From Sphingobacterium rhinopitheci (GTDB lineage: Bacteria > Bacteroidota > Bacteroidia > Sphingobacteriales > Sphingobacteriaceae), in the NCBI RefSeq assembly GCF_022627575.1, contig NZ_JADEYQ010000003.1, forward strand, positions 124,001 to 188,000: a stretch of 64,000 bases of DNA. The letters are read 5' to 3'. This document shows, one piece after another, positions 54,548 through 63,660 of this stretch. Made by a program: the position numbers and the translations under genes. Each line of letters opens with the position of its first letter. The first letter of the stretch is position 1. The notes below the pieces were generated by a model. It was given only the letters and a program-made list of their open reading frames with translations, did not search any database and was not told the origin of the DNA.

Positions 54548-55600
54548 TTAATTATAAAATTGCTTAATAGCTGCTAATACTTTTACATTCTCTGCGGGAG
54601 TACCTACCGTAATACGTAGACATCCTTCACATAATTCAACTTTAGAACGATCACGAACAATAATCCCTTGGTTTACCAAGAAATTATAAAGCTCACGTGG
54701 CTCTTCCAACTTTGCTAATATAAAATTAGCATCCGAAGGAGTAATAGAAACTACTTGCTCTATTTGGATTAATTCCTCCACTAAGCGTTCTCTTTCTAGT
54801 ACCGTCTCCTTGATCCATTCATTCACCACTTCCAAATTATCCAATGCTTTAAGCACTAAATCTTGAGTCGCTTGATTGATATTATATGGTGGTTTTATTT
54901 TATTGAAGACCGCTATAATCTCTGTACTGGCAAATGCCATCCCTAAACGCAATGCGGCTAATCCCCAGGCTTTAGACAAAGTCTGCAAAATTACCAAATT
55001 AGGGAAATCAGCTAATTCTTTGGAGAAAGATTTTTGCTTGGAGTAATTAACGTATGCCTCATCCACAACAACTAAACCTTCAAAATTAACTAATAATGTT
55101 TCTATATCTTGGCGATTGATGCTATTACCAGTAGGATTATTAGGGGAACATACAAATATCATTTTGGTGTGCATATCAATTGCTCCGGCAATACCGTCCA
55201 AATCCAATTGATAATCCGCTGTAAGCTGTACTTTACGTGTCTCTACATCATTGATATTGGCCGATACTTCGTACATCCCGTATGTCGGTGGCACCAATAT
55301 CACATTGTCAACACCAGGCTTACAAAATGCTCTAAATAGAATATCAATAGCTTCATCACTACCATTTCCTAAGAAAATATTCGCTGCAGGAATGCCCTTA
55401 ATTTTTGCTAATTTGTCTTTCAACACATGTTGTAAAGGATCAGGGTAACGGTTGTAATGATGCTCTAATGGTGATCCAAAAGCATTTTCATTCGCATCCA
55501 AAAGCACGGACGCCTCTCCTTTAAACTCATCTCTTGCTGAGGAATAAGGAACTAACTTTTTAATATTGTCCCTTAATAGGTTCTCTAAACTGAAAGACAT
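54548..55600 (-). CDS. hisC: Histidinol-phosphate aminotransferase
   Basis: HisC is a PLP enzyme that transaminates imidazole acetol phosphate with glutamate. The 350-residue protein has the fold-type I pattern: LLDANENAFGSP, LGNGSDEAIDIL, CSPNNPTGNS, VVDEAYVNYS, and the PLP lysine in QTLSKAWGLAALRLG. It is the first his gene of this run. Upstream are rnz and other non-histidine genes rather than hisG and hisD. Confidence 0.97.
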   Translation of the reverse strand: MSFSLENLLRDNIKKLVPYSSARDEFKGEASVLLDANENAFGSPLEHHYNRYPDPLQHVLKDKLAKIKGIPAANIFLGNGSDEAIDILFRAFCKPGVDNVILVPPTYGMYEVSANINDVETRKVQLTADYQLDLDGIAGAIDMHTKMIFVCSPNNPTGNSINRQDIETLLVNFEGLVVVDEAYVNYSKQKSFSKELADFPNLVILQTLSKAWGLAALRLGMAFASTEIIAVFNKIKPPYNINQATQDLVLKALDNLEVVNEWIKETVLERERLVEELIQIEQVVSITPSDANFILAKLEEPRELYNFLVNQGIIVRDRSKVELCEGCLRITVGTPAENVKVLAAIKQFYN

Positions 55601-55655
55601 AATTATTAGTCTGTTAAAATTAAGCCGTAAATATCAACAAAAATTAATAAAAACA

Positions 55656-56567
55656 CTAAATTTTATACCAATTCCCTTCAAAAGATAATTCTGAGTTGAC
55701 AAACTCTGATTTTGCTTCTAAAAGCAATGGAGACAAGTCCTTGTATCTAGCTGAATAATGACCTAACAATAATTTTTTGGCGCCGACTTGATTAGCCACC
55801 TGTGCCGCTTCAAGACAGGTCGAATGACAGGTTTCAATCGCCCTATCCACAAACTCATGCAAAAAAGTACTTTCGTGATACAGCAAATCAACGCCATGAA
55901 TAGCGGTGACATAAGACTCAAATGCTCTAGTATCCGAACAAAAAGCATAACTCCGGGACGGCGGCCCCGGCAAGGTAAGCTCCTCTGCTCTATAAACGGT
56001 ACCATCTATATCAGTACAGTCCATACCCGCTTTCAATACATTGTAAAATACAAGGGGTACTTCGAGGCTTTTTACTTTATCAATTATTAAAACATTAGCA
56101 CGTTTTCCTTCATCAAAACGGAATCCTGTGGTCGGAACGCGATGTTTAAGTGGAAATGAGGTTATTTTTATTGTTTTATTACTAAAAATAACCTCTGTTT
56201 CTTCATTATTAGTAGGGTGAAATATAAGATTAAACTGTAGGCGAGTATCAGAATGCAGCAACTGTAAATCCAGAATCTCCTTCAATGGCTTAGGACCATA
56301 AAGATGCAAATCAGATCTACGGCCATGTAAATTCATCGACGACACCAAGCCTACCAATCCGAGATAATGGTCCCCATGGAGATGACTTATGAATATATGG
56401 TTAATCTTATTACTTTTGACACCATATTTATGCAATTGCATCTGTGTACCTTCCCCGCAATCAATTAAGAATAACTGTTCATTAAAATTCAACACTTGCG
56501 CAGTAGGGTGGCGATCATACATCGGTGTAGCCGAACTATTGCCCAGAATTAAAATTTCAAATTTCAT
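55656..56567 (-). CDS. rnz: Ribonuclease Z (tRNA 3' endonuclease)
   Basis: RNase Z removes the 3' trailer of tRNA precursors, which matters here because the local tRNA genes do not encode CCA. The 303-residue metallo-beta-lactamase protein has the HxHxDH motif in FISHLHGDHYLGL, the ligand regions FCSDTRAF and LLGHYSARY, and the PGPPSRSYAF exosite region. It begins 5 bp after the STAS gene stop, so the two are co-transcribed. Confidence 0.96.
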   Translation of the reverse strand: MKFEILILGNSSATPMYDRHPTAQVLNFNEQLFLIDCGEGTQMQLHKYGVKSNKINHIFISHLHGDHYLGLVGLVSSMNLHGRRSDLHLYGPKPLKEILDLQLLHSDTRLQFNLIFHPTNNEETEVIFSNKTIKITSFPLKHRVPTTGFRFDEGKRANVLIIDKVKSLEVPLVFYNVLKAGMDCTDIDGTVYRAEELTLPGPPSRSYAFCSDTRAFESYVTAIHGVDLLYHESTFLHEFVDRAIETCHSTCLEAAQVANQVGAKKLLLGHYSARYKDLSPLLLEAKSEFVNSELSFEGNWYKI

Positions 56568-56572
56568 ACCCC

Positions 56573-56944
56573 TTATTTACCTATCAAATCGTGTTGGATT
56601 TCATTACTAAAAATCAAATCCTCTGCATCTTTCAATCGTTTTACGATTGTGAAATATTTATCCAATTTTGCGACTTTCAATAGATGTTCAACTTGAGGCT
56701 TTAAGCCAATAATAATAAATAGCCCTTCCTCAGATTGACATAGACGATGCGCGAGCAATCCCATACGCATACCTTCCTCCGTCATATCTTCAACCTTATC
56801 AAGGTCCAACACAATATTACGTTGACCGCTGGCACTACGTAACATAAACTCATTTTTGAGTTTCGCTGCCGCCACTCCGTCTAAAAAAGAAACTAAGGGT
56901 TCAATCACCACATAGCGCTCATGTTTTTCTATTGTGTATCGCAT
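56573..56944 (-). CDS. STAS-domain protein (anti-sigma antagonist-like) lacking the usual phosphoserine
   Basis: The 123-residue protein is a single STAS domain, the fold of SpoIIAA-like anti-sigma-factor antagonists: RYVVIEPLVSFLDGVAAAKLK, then NIVLDLDKVEDMTEEGMRMGL. In regulated members the segment reads D-S-S-G with a phosphorylated serine. Here it reads T55-E56-E57-G58, so glutamates replace the serines. No anti-sigma kinase or phosphatase gene is nearby. It lies in a unit with purC and rnz (12 and 5 bp gaps). It is probably a constitutive or scaffolding STAS protein (inference). Confidence 0.85.
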   Translation of the reverse strand: MRYTIEKHERYVVIEPLVSFLDGVAAAKLKNEFMLRSASGQRNIVLDLDKVEDMTEEGMRMGLLAHRLCQSEEGLFIIIGLKPQVEHLLKVAKLDKYFTIVKRLKDAEDLIFSNEIQHDLIGK

Positions 56945-56956
56945 AATTGTATATTT

Positions 56957-57901
56957 TTATAATGCAGCCAATGCCTTCTCTACGTTTGTTTTGACGCGAG
57001 ATAATACTTCTCCAGCTTCAGGATATTCAAATTTCTCTCCCGTAATATGCTCATAAAGCTCGATGTAGCGTTCAGAAATTGATTTAATAATCTCTGGCGT
57101 CATTTCAGGTACTTGTTGACCATCTTTACCTTGGAAACCATTTTCAATCAACCACTGACGAACAAATTCTTTGGATAATTGTTTCTGTGCTTCACCAGTA
57201 GCTTGGCGCTCCTCATATCCTTCTGCATAAAAATAACGAGAAGAATCTGGTGTATGTATTTCATCCATCAAATAAATTTGGCCATCTTTCTTACCAAATT
57301 CATATTTTGTATCCACTAATATTAAGCCTCTCTCCTTGGCGATCTCTGTACCACGTTGAAATAATGCGTGTGTATATTTCTCCAACTGCTCATAATCTTC
57401 TTTACTGACAATCCCTTGAGCTATTATCTCAGCTTTAGAGATATCTTCATCATGTCCTACTGCTGCTTTTGTAGTTGGTGTAATGATAGGTATAGGTAAT
57501 TTATCATTTTCCTTAAGTCCTTCAGCCAAAGTAATCCCACACAATTCCCTACCACCATCGCGGTATGTACGCCAAGCGTGTCCTGCCAAGTAACCACGAA
57601 TAACCATCTCTACTTTGAAAGGTTCACACATATGACCAATCGTAACCGATGGATCTGGCACCGTAATCACCCAATTAGGTAGAATATCAGCTGTAGCTTT
57701 TAAAAATTTCTCCGCTATTTGGTTCAACACCTGACCTTTGAAAGGGATAGGCTCAGGTAAAACCACATCAAAAGCAGAGATACGATCGGATGCCACCATC
57801 ACCAAATATTCATTAGCTATCGTATAAACATCTCTTACTTTACCTTTATAAAAAGCTGTTTGCTTGTCAAAATTGAAGTTTGTTTCTTTTATCGCACTCA
57901 T
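56957..57901 (-). CDS. purC: Phosphoribosylaminoimidazole-succinocarboxamide synthase
   Basis: PurC adds aspartate to CAIR in purine synthesis. The 314-residue protein is of the longer type found in Bacteroidota and yeast. It shows [59 protein letters not shown] and [12 protein letters not shown]. It is 34 bp downstream of phoH on the same strand and is followed by the STAS gene. Confidence 0.97.
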   Translation of the reverse strand: MSAIKETNFNFDKQTAFYKGKVRDVYTIANEYLVMVASDRISAFDVVLPEPIPFKGQVLNQIAEKFLKATADILPNWVITVPDPSVTIGHMCEPFKVEMVIRGYLAGHAWRTYRDGGRELCGITLAEGLKENDKLPIPIITPTTKAAVGHDEDISKAEIIAQGIVSKEDYEQLEKYTHALFQRGTEIAKERGLILVDTKYEFGKKDGQIYLMDEIHTPDSSRYFYAEGYEERQATGEAQKQLSKEFVRQWLIENGFQGKDGQQVPEMTPEIIKSISERYIELYEHITGEKFEYPEAGEVLSRVKTNVEKALAAL

Positions 57902-57935
57902 CGTTAGTAAAGATACACTACGGTATCATATATTT

Positions 57936-58919
57936 TTAGTTGTTATTATTCAAATCACCATAAGCTTCAAGTATCCTTTTTACAAGCTTATGTCGCACGA
58001 CATCACCTCCGTTCAGGTAGACGATATCAATACCTTCTATATTATCCAAAATTTTAATAGATGTTGCTAAACCAGATTGCGACTTTTTAGGCAAATCGAC
58101 CTGCGTTAAATCACCTGTAACGATAAATTTTGCGGTAGGTCCCATTCGCGTCAAAAACATCTTCAACTGCATATCTGTAGCATTTTGAGCTTCATCTAAT
58201 ATCACAAAACAATTATCTAGTGTTCGGCCACGCATGAATGCAAGCGGTGCTACCTCTATTGTTCTATTTTCTAAATAACCTTTAAGTTTTTCTGCAGGAA
58301 TCATATCATCCAATGCATCATAAAGCGGTCTTAAATAAGGATCTATCTTTTCTTTCAAGTCTCCGGGAAGAAACCCCAAATTTTCACCTGCTTCAACAGC
58401 GGGACGTGTTAGTATGATGCGTTTTATTTCTTTATTACGCAAAGCTCTTACGGCTAATGCTACGGCGGTATATGTTTTTCCTGTCCCTGCGGGTCCAATA
58501 GCGAATAGAATATCATTTTTGACAATACTATTCACCATCTTCAGTTGATTCGGTGTACGTGCCCGCACAATTAGTCCATTAGGGCCATATACAATAGGCT
58601 CACCTTTCATCACTTGCTTAGGCTGGCCCTCACTTTTCAGTATAGGCGTAGACGGAGCAGAAATTCCCAGCAACTCTTCGAGTTCTAAAATTTCTAACTT
58701 ATTATATTTATTTACATGGTCAAGTATCGTCATAAAAACTTTCTCAAATTCTTTTTGTTCGACTTCTTCACCTAAAACTTTCAATTCGGTTCCCCGAGCT
58801 ATGAGGCGTAATTTTGGAAACCTATTTTTTATAAATTCAAAATTCTCATTTTCAGCAGCCCACAAGATAACTAAATTGACAGTATCTAAATTAATAATTA
58901 ATTCACTCAACGTATTCAT
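57936..58919 (-). CDS. phoH: PhoH-like ATPase
   Basis: PhoH proteins are cytoplasmic ATPases linked to RNA metabolism. The 327-residue protein has a short N-terminal KH-like region (about 1-75), then the ATPase domain. This carries Walker A in [16 protein letters not shown] and the conserved [22 protein letters not shown]. Walker B is in [24 protein letters not shown], followed by [13 protein letters not shown]. This is the PhoL-like short form. It heads the minus-strand run toward purC; a weak TATCTTTA on the minus strand near 58939 could be its -7 element. Confidence 0.94.
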   Translation of the reverse strand: MNTLSELIINLDTVNLVILWAAENENFEFIKNRFPKLRLIARGTELKVLGEEVEQKEFEKVFMTILDHVNKYNKLEILELEELLGISAPSTPILKSEGQPKQVMKGEPIVYGPNGLIVRARTPNQLKMVNSIVKNDILFAIGPAGTGKTYTAVALAVRALRNKEIKRIILTRPAVEAGENLGFLPGDLKEKIDPYLRPLYDALDDMIPAEKLKGYLENRTIEVAPLAFMRGRTLDNCFVILDEAQNATDMQLKMFLTRMGPTAKFIVTGDLTQVDLPKKSQSGLATSIKILDNIEGIDIVYLNGGDVVRHKLVKRILEAYGDLNNNN

Positions 58920-59083
58920 CTTTATGGTAAATATCTAAGGATAAAGATATATAAGTTTTTTTGAAATGTTAGTGTGCAAAACAACTTATCTTCAAAAACT
59001 AAGGACAAAACTCATCTTCTTAACGAAACTAAAAAATATTCATTATTTTAATCGAAAAAACAGTTTAAAACTAACAGTTTTAC

Positions 59084-59091
59084 TAACTTTG
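59084..59091 (+). promoter_or_regulatory. Bacteroidota -7 element for the SAM hydrolase family gene
   Basis: TAACTTTG matches TAnnTTTG and lies 63 bp before the ATG at 59155. Confidence 0.5.
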
Positions 59092-59154
59092 TGCTCGCAA
59101 AAACATATTTAAGAACGAAGGATAGCTCATCATAAAAACAATGAGTTTAAATGT

Positions 59155-59937
59155 ATGGGAATAATAACATTAACAACGGATCTAGGTCATCGTGATTTCT
59201 ATCAAGCCGCATTGAAAGGAAGTATAATATCATTACTGCCCGACGTACGCTTAGTAGACATTTCTCATGAAATCCCTTCCTTCAACATTCAAAATGCAGC
59301 ATTCATACTACAGAATGCCTATCATTATTTCCCGAAAGGCACTGTCCACTTAATCGGTATCGACACAGTCTTTGAAGAAAACTCTAGATATGTAGCGATG
59401 AAATTCAACGATCATTACTTTGTGGGCGCTGACAATGGTATATTCAGCATAATATTAGGCGAACAAAAAGCGGAAGAACTAATAGAGATTGAGCTGATGC
59501 AAGATCTTAGATTTTTACATTTCCCTGTTGCGGACGTTTTAGTCAAAGCAGCATGTCGAATTGCTAGTGGTACAAATATCCTAGAACTAGGCACCAAGAT
59601 CGATGCGCCATTACAGAAAGTAACACTATCACCGATTATAGAGAGTAACCATATCAAAGGACATGTCACCTATATTGACTCCTTTGGTAATGTGATCAGT
59701 AATATTAGTAAGGATTTGTTCAATAAAGTCCAAAATGGCAGAAATTTCATTCTTAATTTCAAACGTAATGAAACGATAGAGAAAATGAGCTGGCACTACA
59801 ATGAAGTTTCTGAAGGTGAAAAACTATGTTTATTTGGCATAAGCAATTATCTCGAAATTGCCATCAACAAAGGAAATGCAAGTCAACTCTTGGGTCTTTA
59901 TCAAGATGAGATGATAATGATAGAATTTAAAGACTAA
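59155..59937 (+). CDS. SAM hydroxide adenosyltransferase (DUF62, chlorinase/fluorinase fold)
   Basis: The family uses water (or, in rare members, halide) to split S-adenosylmethionine into adenosine and methionine. The 260-residue protein has the N-terminal ITLTTDLGHRDFYQAALKG, VDISHEIPSFNIQNAAFIL, GTVHLIGIDTVF and FVGADNGIFSIIL. The beta-barrel C-terminal domain contains HVTYIDSFGNVISNIS. The lack of a halide-pocket insert and the DSFGN motif suggest the hydrolase rather than a halogenase. It is a single gene with its own promoter; its physiological role is unsettled in the literature I know. Confidence 0.9.
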   Translation: MGIITLTTDLGHRDFYQAALKGSIISLLPDVRLVDISHEIPSFNIQNAAFILQNAYHYFPKGTVHLIGIDTVFEENSRYVAMKFNDHYFVGADNGIFSIILGEQKAEELIEIELMQDLRFLHFPVADVLVKAACRIASGTNILELGTKIDAPLQKVTLSPIIESNHIKGHVTYIDSFGNVISNISKDLFNKVQNGRNFILNFKRNETIEKMSWHYNEVSEGEKLCLFGISNYLEIAINKGNASQLLGLYQDEMIMIEFKD

Positions 59938-60082
59938 ATCCAAAAACACGCCACCCACTACCACCAACATTATCAAACAACTACAGTACTTAATATCCTT
60001 AACGGCAATAATATTCCCCCATTGCATTAAACATTTCACACATCTTGAAGTCTGATTCATAATTAAAGAAAAGACGCAAACT

Positions 60083-60622
60083 ATGCAAAACATAAAATAT
60101 TATTTAATTGCTACCCTTTTTATATTAATAACAGCAAATCATACAAAGGCTAACATTGACTCCCTAACCTTTGAACAACAAAGAGCTACTGTTAATAGCC
60201 TGTTAGATGATAGAGCCAATAGATTTGGCCAATATATTAGTTCTTTAGAGGAGAGGACAGGTTTTTTTGGACTTATAAAGTCTAAAAATGATATGCAAAA
60301 ATCGATAAATATATTGCAAGACATCGTTCAAACAGATAACAAAATATTTATTGAAACACGAAAACTTTTACAGATTAAAGATAATGAAGCGGAAAAATAC
60401 CAACGACTTGCTTCCAAGTACGACGAGCAGGTCACTGCTTATATGAAAACAATATCTAAGCTTCAAGCAACCAATGAAAAATTACGACTTGAGATCGAAG
60501 TATTAGAAGATGGAGATAATAACAATAAAAATATATCTTTCGTGCTAGGCTTCCTACTCTTAGTGCTAGGAATCATTCTTTTTAGACTATACAGACGGAA
60601 AAATCCAAAAAAATTGACGTAA
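60083..60622 (+). CDS. Unknown membrane-anchored coiled-coil protein
   Basis: I do not recognise the family. The 179-residue protein has a signal peptide (MQNIKYYLIATLFILITANHTKA), then a helical, heptad-rich region (about 75-145, ending KLQATNEKLRLEIEVLED). A C-terminal membrane segment follows (about 150-168, ISFVLGFLLLVLGIILF) with a basic RRKNPKK tail. This arrangement places the coiled coil in the periplasm with a C-terminal anchor. It is 145 bp after the SAM hydrolase gene and 69 bp before the ABC exporter, which has its own promoter, so no operon link is certain. Confidence 0.7.
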   Translation: MQNIKYYLIATLFILITANHTKANIDSLTFEQQRATVNSLLDDRANRFGQYISSLEERTGFFGLIKSKNDMQKSINILQDIVQTDNKIFIETRKLLQIKDNEAEKYQRLASKYDEQVTAYMKTISKLQATNEKLRLEIEVLEDGDNNNKNISFVLGFLLLVLGIILFRLYRRKNPKKLT

Positions 60623-60650
60623 GTCTGATATGCATAAAGATCAATATCAT

Positions 60651-60658
60651 TACATTTG
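60651..60658 (+). promoter_or_regulatory. Bacteroidota -7 element for the ABC exporter
   Basis: TACATTTG matches TAnnTTTG and lies 33 bp before the ATG at 60692. Confidence 0.55.
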
Positions 60659-60691
60659 TAGCTTAGACAAATAGTATTAGATTACAGAATA

Positions 60692-62527
60692 ATGGCTAGA
60701 CCGAGACTGAACAGTGGAGATTCTCATTCTGAAGATTTACCCAAACCAAAATTAAATAAAGAGCTACTAAAAAAAGCCCTTCATATTTTTTCTTATTTAA
60801 AACCATATAAAGGAAAATTTATAATTGGTATGGTATTCTTGATTTTATCAAGTCTTACGATGTTAACCTTCCCTGCATTATTGGGCGCGATGATTGACGC
60901 CTCTCAAGGCAAACAAACGTACACATGGCTACCATCGAATATCATGTATATTGGTGGATTATCATTAGCCATTCTTTCTGTCATGTCTATCATTTCTTTT
61001 TTTCGGATCCGTCTCTTTGTGGAGATTGCCGAAAAATCATTAGCCAACATCCGTAGAGATTCGTACATGAAATTAATCACCCTCCCTGTTGATTTCTTCG
61101 CAAATAGACGTGTCGGTGAATTAAACAGTAGATTGTCTTCAGATTTATCACAAATACAAGACACGATGACAACGACACTGGCAGAGGTAATTCGCCAGAC
61201 GATTAGTTTGTCATTAGGCGTACTTCTTTTGGTATGGGTATCCCCAAAATTAGCACTTTTAAACTTATGCATATTACCTATCCTAGTCGTTACAGCGATT
61301 GTATTTGGAAAATACATACGTAAACTATCTAAACAAACACAAGATCAATTAGCCGATTCTAACAGTATAGTTCAAGAAACATTATTAGGAATTACGAATG
61401 TAAAAGCATTTGTAAATGAATATTACGAATCTCAACGTTATAGCAAAAAATTAGATAATGTAGTAACCTTAGCAGTCAAAGGCGCCACTTTCAGAGGTAT
61501 ATTTGCTTCATTTATTATATTCTGCATATTTGGCGCTGTAATCACTGTTATTTGGTATGGTGCTAACTTAGTATCACAAGGAGAAATAACTGTTGGTGAC
61601 TTAACCACCTATATTTTATACTCTATGTTTGTAGCAGGATCAATGGGTAGTTTTCCAGAATTATACGCGAGTATCCAACGTGCGTTAGGTGCTAGTGAAC
61701 GTGTTTTAGAGATTTTACATGAAAAGACAGAAAACATCATAATAAGTGAAGATAATAAAACAATCAATAAATCATTGATGGGCAAATTAACATTTGACAA
61801 CATTAGATTTGCTTATCCTACGAGACCAGATATAAAAATATTGAAAGGACTTTCTTTCACAGCCGAAGCAGGACAAAAAATAGCAATTGTAGGCCCTAGT
61901 GGAGCAGGCAAATCGACGATAGCCTCACTAATACTGCAGTTTTACCACCCTAATGAAGGCAAAATATATTATGATGATATACCATCTGATTCCATTTCAT
62001 TGACAGATATTCGTAATCAAGTGGCTATAGTACCCCAAGATGTTCTTCTATTCGGCGGCACAATCCGTGAAAATATAAACTACGGAAAATTAGAAGCAGG
62101 GCCAGACAGTGTGATTGATGCTGCAAAACGTGCTAATGCACATGATTTTATCATGAGTTTTCCGGATGGATACGATACTATTGTTGGTGAAAGAGGTGTT
62201 AAACTTTCTGGTGGCCAACGTCAAAGAATTGCTATCGCTCGTGCCTTATTAAAAGACCCATCCATATTGATTCTTGATGAAGCTACCTCAGCTTTAGATT
62301 CAGAATCAGAAAGATTAGTTCAAGAAGCACTTGAAGAGCTTATGAAAAATAGAACTTCTATTATCATTGCCCATAGATTATCGACGATTAAAAATGCTGA
62401 TAGCATTTTAGTTGTAGATAATGGTAATGTGGCAGATTTTGGCAATCACTTCGAATTATTAGCAAAAGGCTCAGGTTTATACCACCATTTGTACACATTA
62501 CAATCTTCACAACAAGTAGAGAGTTAA
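60692..62527 (+). CDS. ABC exporter with fused membrane and ATPase domains (MsbA-like)
   Basis: The 611-residue protein joins six membrane helices (about 40-330) to an ATPase domain. Walker A is GPSGAGKST, the signature LSGGQRQRIAIARALL, Walker B ILILDEATSALD, and the H-loop IIAHRLSTI. The order and length match homodimeric lipid or drug exporters such as MsbA. The substrate cannot be read from sequence; with no adjacent lipid A genes, a general exporter is equally possible. It is followed 44 bp later by a long perfect palindrome. Confidence 0.93.
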   Translation: MARPRLNSGDSHSEDLPKPKLNKELLKKALHIFSYLKPYKGKFIIGMVFLILSSLTMLTFPALLGAMIDASQGKQTYTWLPSNIMYIGGLSLAILSVMSIISFFRIRLFVEIAEKSLANIRRDSYMKLITLPVDFFANRRVGELNSRLSSDLSQIQDTMTTTLAEVIRQTISLSLGVLLLVWVSPKLALLNLCILPILVVTAIVFGKYIRKLSKQTQDQLADSNSIVQETLLGITNVKAFVNEYYESQRYSKKLDNVVTLAVKGATFRGIFASFIIFCIFGAVITVIWYGANLVSQGEITVGDLTTYILYSMFVAGSMGSFPELYASIQRALGASERVLEILHEKTENIIISEDNKTINKSLMGKLTFDNIRFAYPTRPDIKILKGLSFTAEAGQKIAIVGPSGAGKSTIASLILQFYHPNEGKIYYDDIPSDSISLTDIRNQVAIVPQDVLLFGGTIRENINYGKLEAGPDSVIDAAKRANAHDFIMSFPDGYDTIVGERGVKLSGGQRQRIAIARALLKDPSILILDEATSALDSESERLVQEALEELMKNRTSIIIAHRLSTIKNADSILVVDNGNVADFGNHFELLAKGSGLYHHLYTLQSSQQVES

Positions 62528-62570
62528 TTATCTAAACAATTAAAAATCAAACTTTTTACGAGAGTATTTG

Positions 62571-62612
62571 TTTATATTAGTATATCCATACGTATGGATA
62601 TACTAATATAAA
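62571..62612. repeat. 42-bp perfect palindrome with no spacer
   Basis: The sequence equals its own reverse complement over 42 bp, with centre ACGT at 62590-62593 and left arm beginning TTTATATTAG. It lies between the ABC exporter stop and the YtxH-like gene start, ending 11 bp before that ATG. There is no T-run after it, so it could be a hairpin terminator, a cruciform or a dimeric protein operator. Confidence 0.9.
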
Positions 62613-62623
62613 ATTATTTAGAT

Positions 62624-62899
62624 ATGAAAAGTAAAAATGGTTTAATAACATTCGCTTTAATCGGATTAGCAGTAGGTGCTACGGCATATTATTTATTAGG
62701 AACTGAAGAAGGCAAAAAAACACTTAATAACCAAAAAATTAAAGATATTGCCAAATCACTAAAAGACTTTACTAAAAAAGAATGTAAGAAGTCTTCAAAA
62801 ATCACAAAAAAAATAAAAGGTGAACTGGAAGACATTACCTCACAAGTAAAAGCCAAAGGAAGAGCAGCAATAGATGCAGTTAGTTCAGCGGCAAAATAA
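62624..62899 (+). CDS. YtxH-like small membrane protein
   Basis: The 91-residue protein has one N-terminal membrane segment (about 7-26, GLITFALIGLAVGATAYYLL) followed by TEEGKKTLNNQKIKD and a lysine-rich helical tail with AIDAVSSAAK at the end. This is the YtxH/gas-vesicle-like pattern often tied to stress responses in Bacteroidota and Firmicutes. The function is unknown. Its leader contains the 42-bp palindrome, which may control it. Confidence 0.75.
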   Translation: MKSKNGLITFALIGLAVGATAYYLLGTEEGKKTLNNQKIKDIAKSLKDFTKKECKKSSKITKKIKGELEDITSQVKAKGRAAIDAVSSAAK

Positions 62900-62970
62900 T
62901 CATACCTAATACCAAACTATATAAGAAAATTCAACTTTCAGACACTATAGTTTAGGTACCCAAAAGTATG

Positions 62971-62978
62971 TATCTTTG
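62971..62978 (+). promoter_or_regulatory. Bacteroidota -7 element for ccmB-ccmC
   Basis: TATCTTTG is an exact TAnnTTTG match, eight bases before the ATG at 62986. It lies inside the longer frame that opens at 62968, so the start at 62986 is preferred and the leader is very short. Confidence 0.6.
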
Positions 62979-62985
62979 CATACAC

Positions 62986-63645
62986 ATGAGTCTTTTAAAA
63001 CAAGTACAATCATTAGTTGCTAAGGATTTAGCATTAGAATGGCGTTCAAAAAATGCTATAAATAGCATAGTTTTATATTTAGTGTCCACAGTATTTGTTT
63101 GTTACCAAGCATTTGAATCTGTGGATACTCTTGTATGGAATGCTTTATTTTGGATAATATTATTATTTGCCTCTATCAATGCTATCAGTAGATCTTTTGT
63201 GCAAGAAAGCCAATATAGACAACTATATTATTATTCTATAGCTAGTCCAAAAGCTATCATACTATCAAAGATTATTTACAACATTATATTGATGGTTTTC
63301 CTATCAATAGTAGCATATGTTATCTATTCAATAATCTTCAAAAACCCCGTTGGAGACCCTCTTCTCTATTTCTTTGCGGTACTACTAGGCAGCATTAGCT
63401 TCGCTACGGTATTCACTATGGTATCAGGGATAAGCTCCAAAACCGGCAACAACAGTACGATTATGGCAATCCTTGCATTCCCCGTTATCATACCCTTGTT
63501 AATTTTACTTTTAAAACTATCTTCAAATGCACTGAAAGGTTTGGACCGAGCTTCTTCAGAACGAGAAATTATAACGCTACTAGCAATTAATGTCATTACA
63601 GTTACAATATCTTTATTGTTATTTCCGTACCTTTGGCGAGATTAA
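62986..63645 (+). CDS. ccmB: Heme exporter/cytochrome c maturation protein CcmB
   Basis: CcmB is the membrane part of the CcmAB ABC complex that frees heme-loaded CcmE during c-type cytochrome assembly. The 219-residue protein has six hydrophobic segments and the family N-terminus LVAKDLALEWRSKNAINSIVLY. Other family segments are FVQESQYRQLYYYSIASPKAIILSK and, near residue 160, FPVIIPLLILL. It is followed after 15 bp by ccmC. ccmA is not in view upstream. Confidence 0.93.
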   Translation: MSLLKQVQSLVAKDLALEWRSKNAINSIVLYLVSTVFVCYQAFESVDTLVWNALFWIILLFASINAISRSFVQESQYRQLYYYSIASPKAIILSKIIYNIILMVFLSIVAYVIYSIIFKNPVGDPLLYFFAVLLGSISFATVFTMVSGISSKTGNNSTIMAILAFPVIIPLLILLLKLSSNALKGLDRASSEREIITLLAINVITVTISLLLFPYLWRD

Positions 63646-63660
63646 AAAAGATAGTTTAGC

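Noticed and set aside
59155..59937. Fluorinase or chlorinase
   Set aside because: The fold is shared, but I see no halide-pocket feature or halometabolite gene; the SAM hydrolase branch is far more common.
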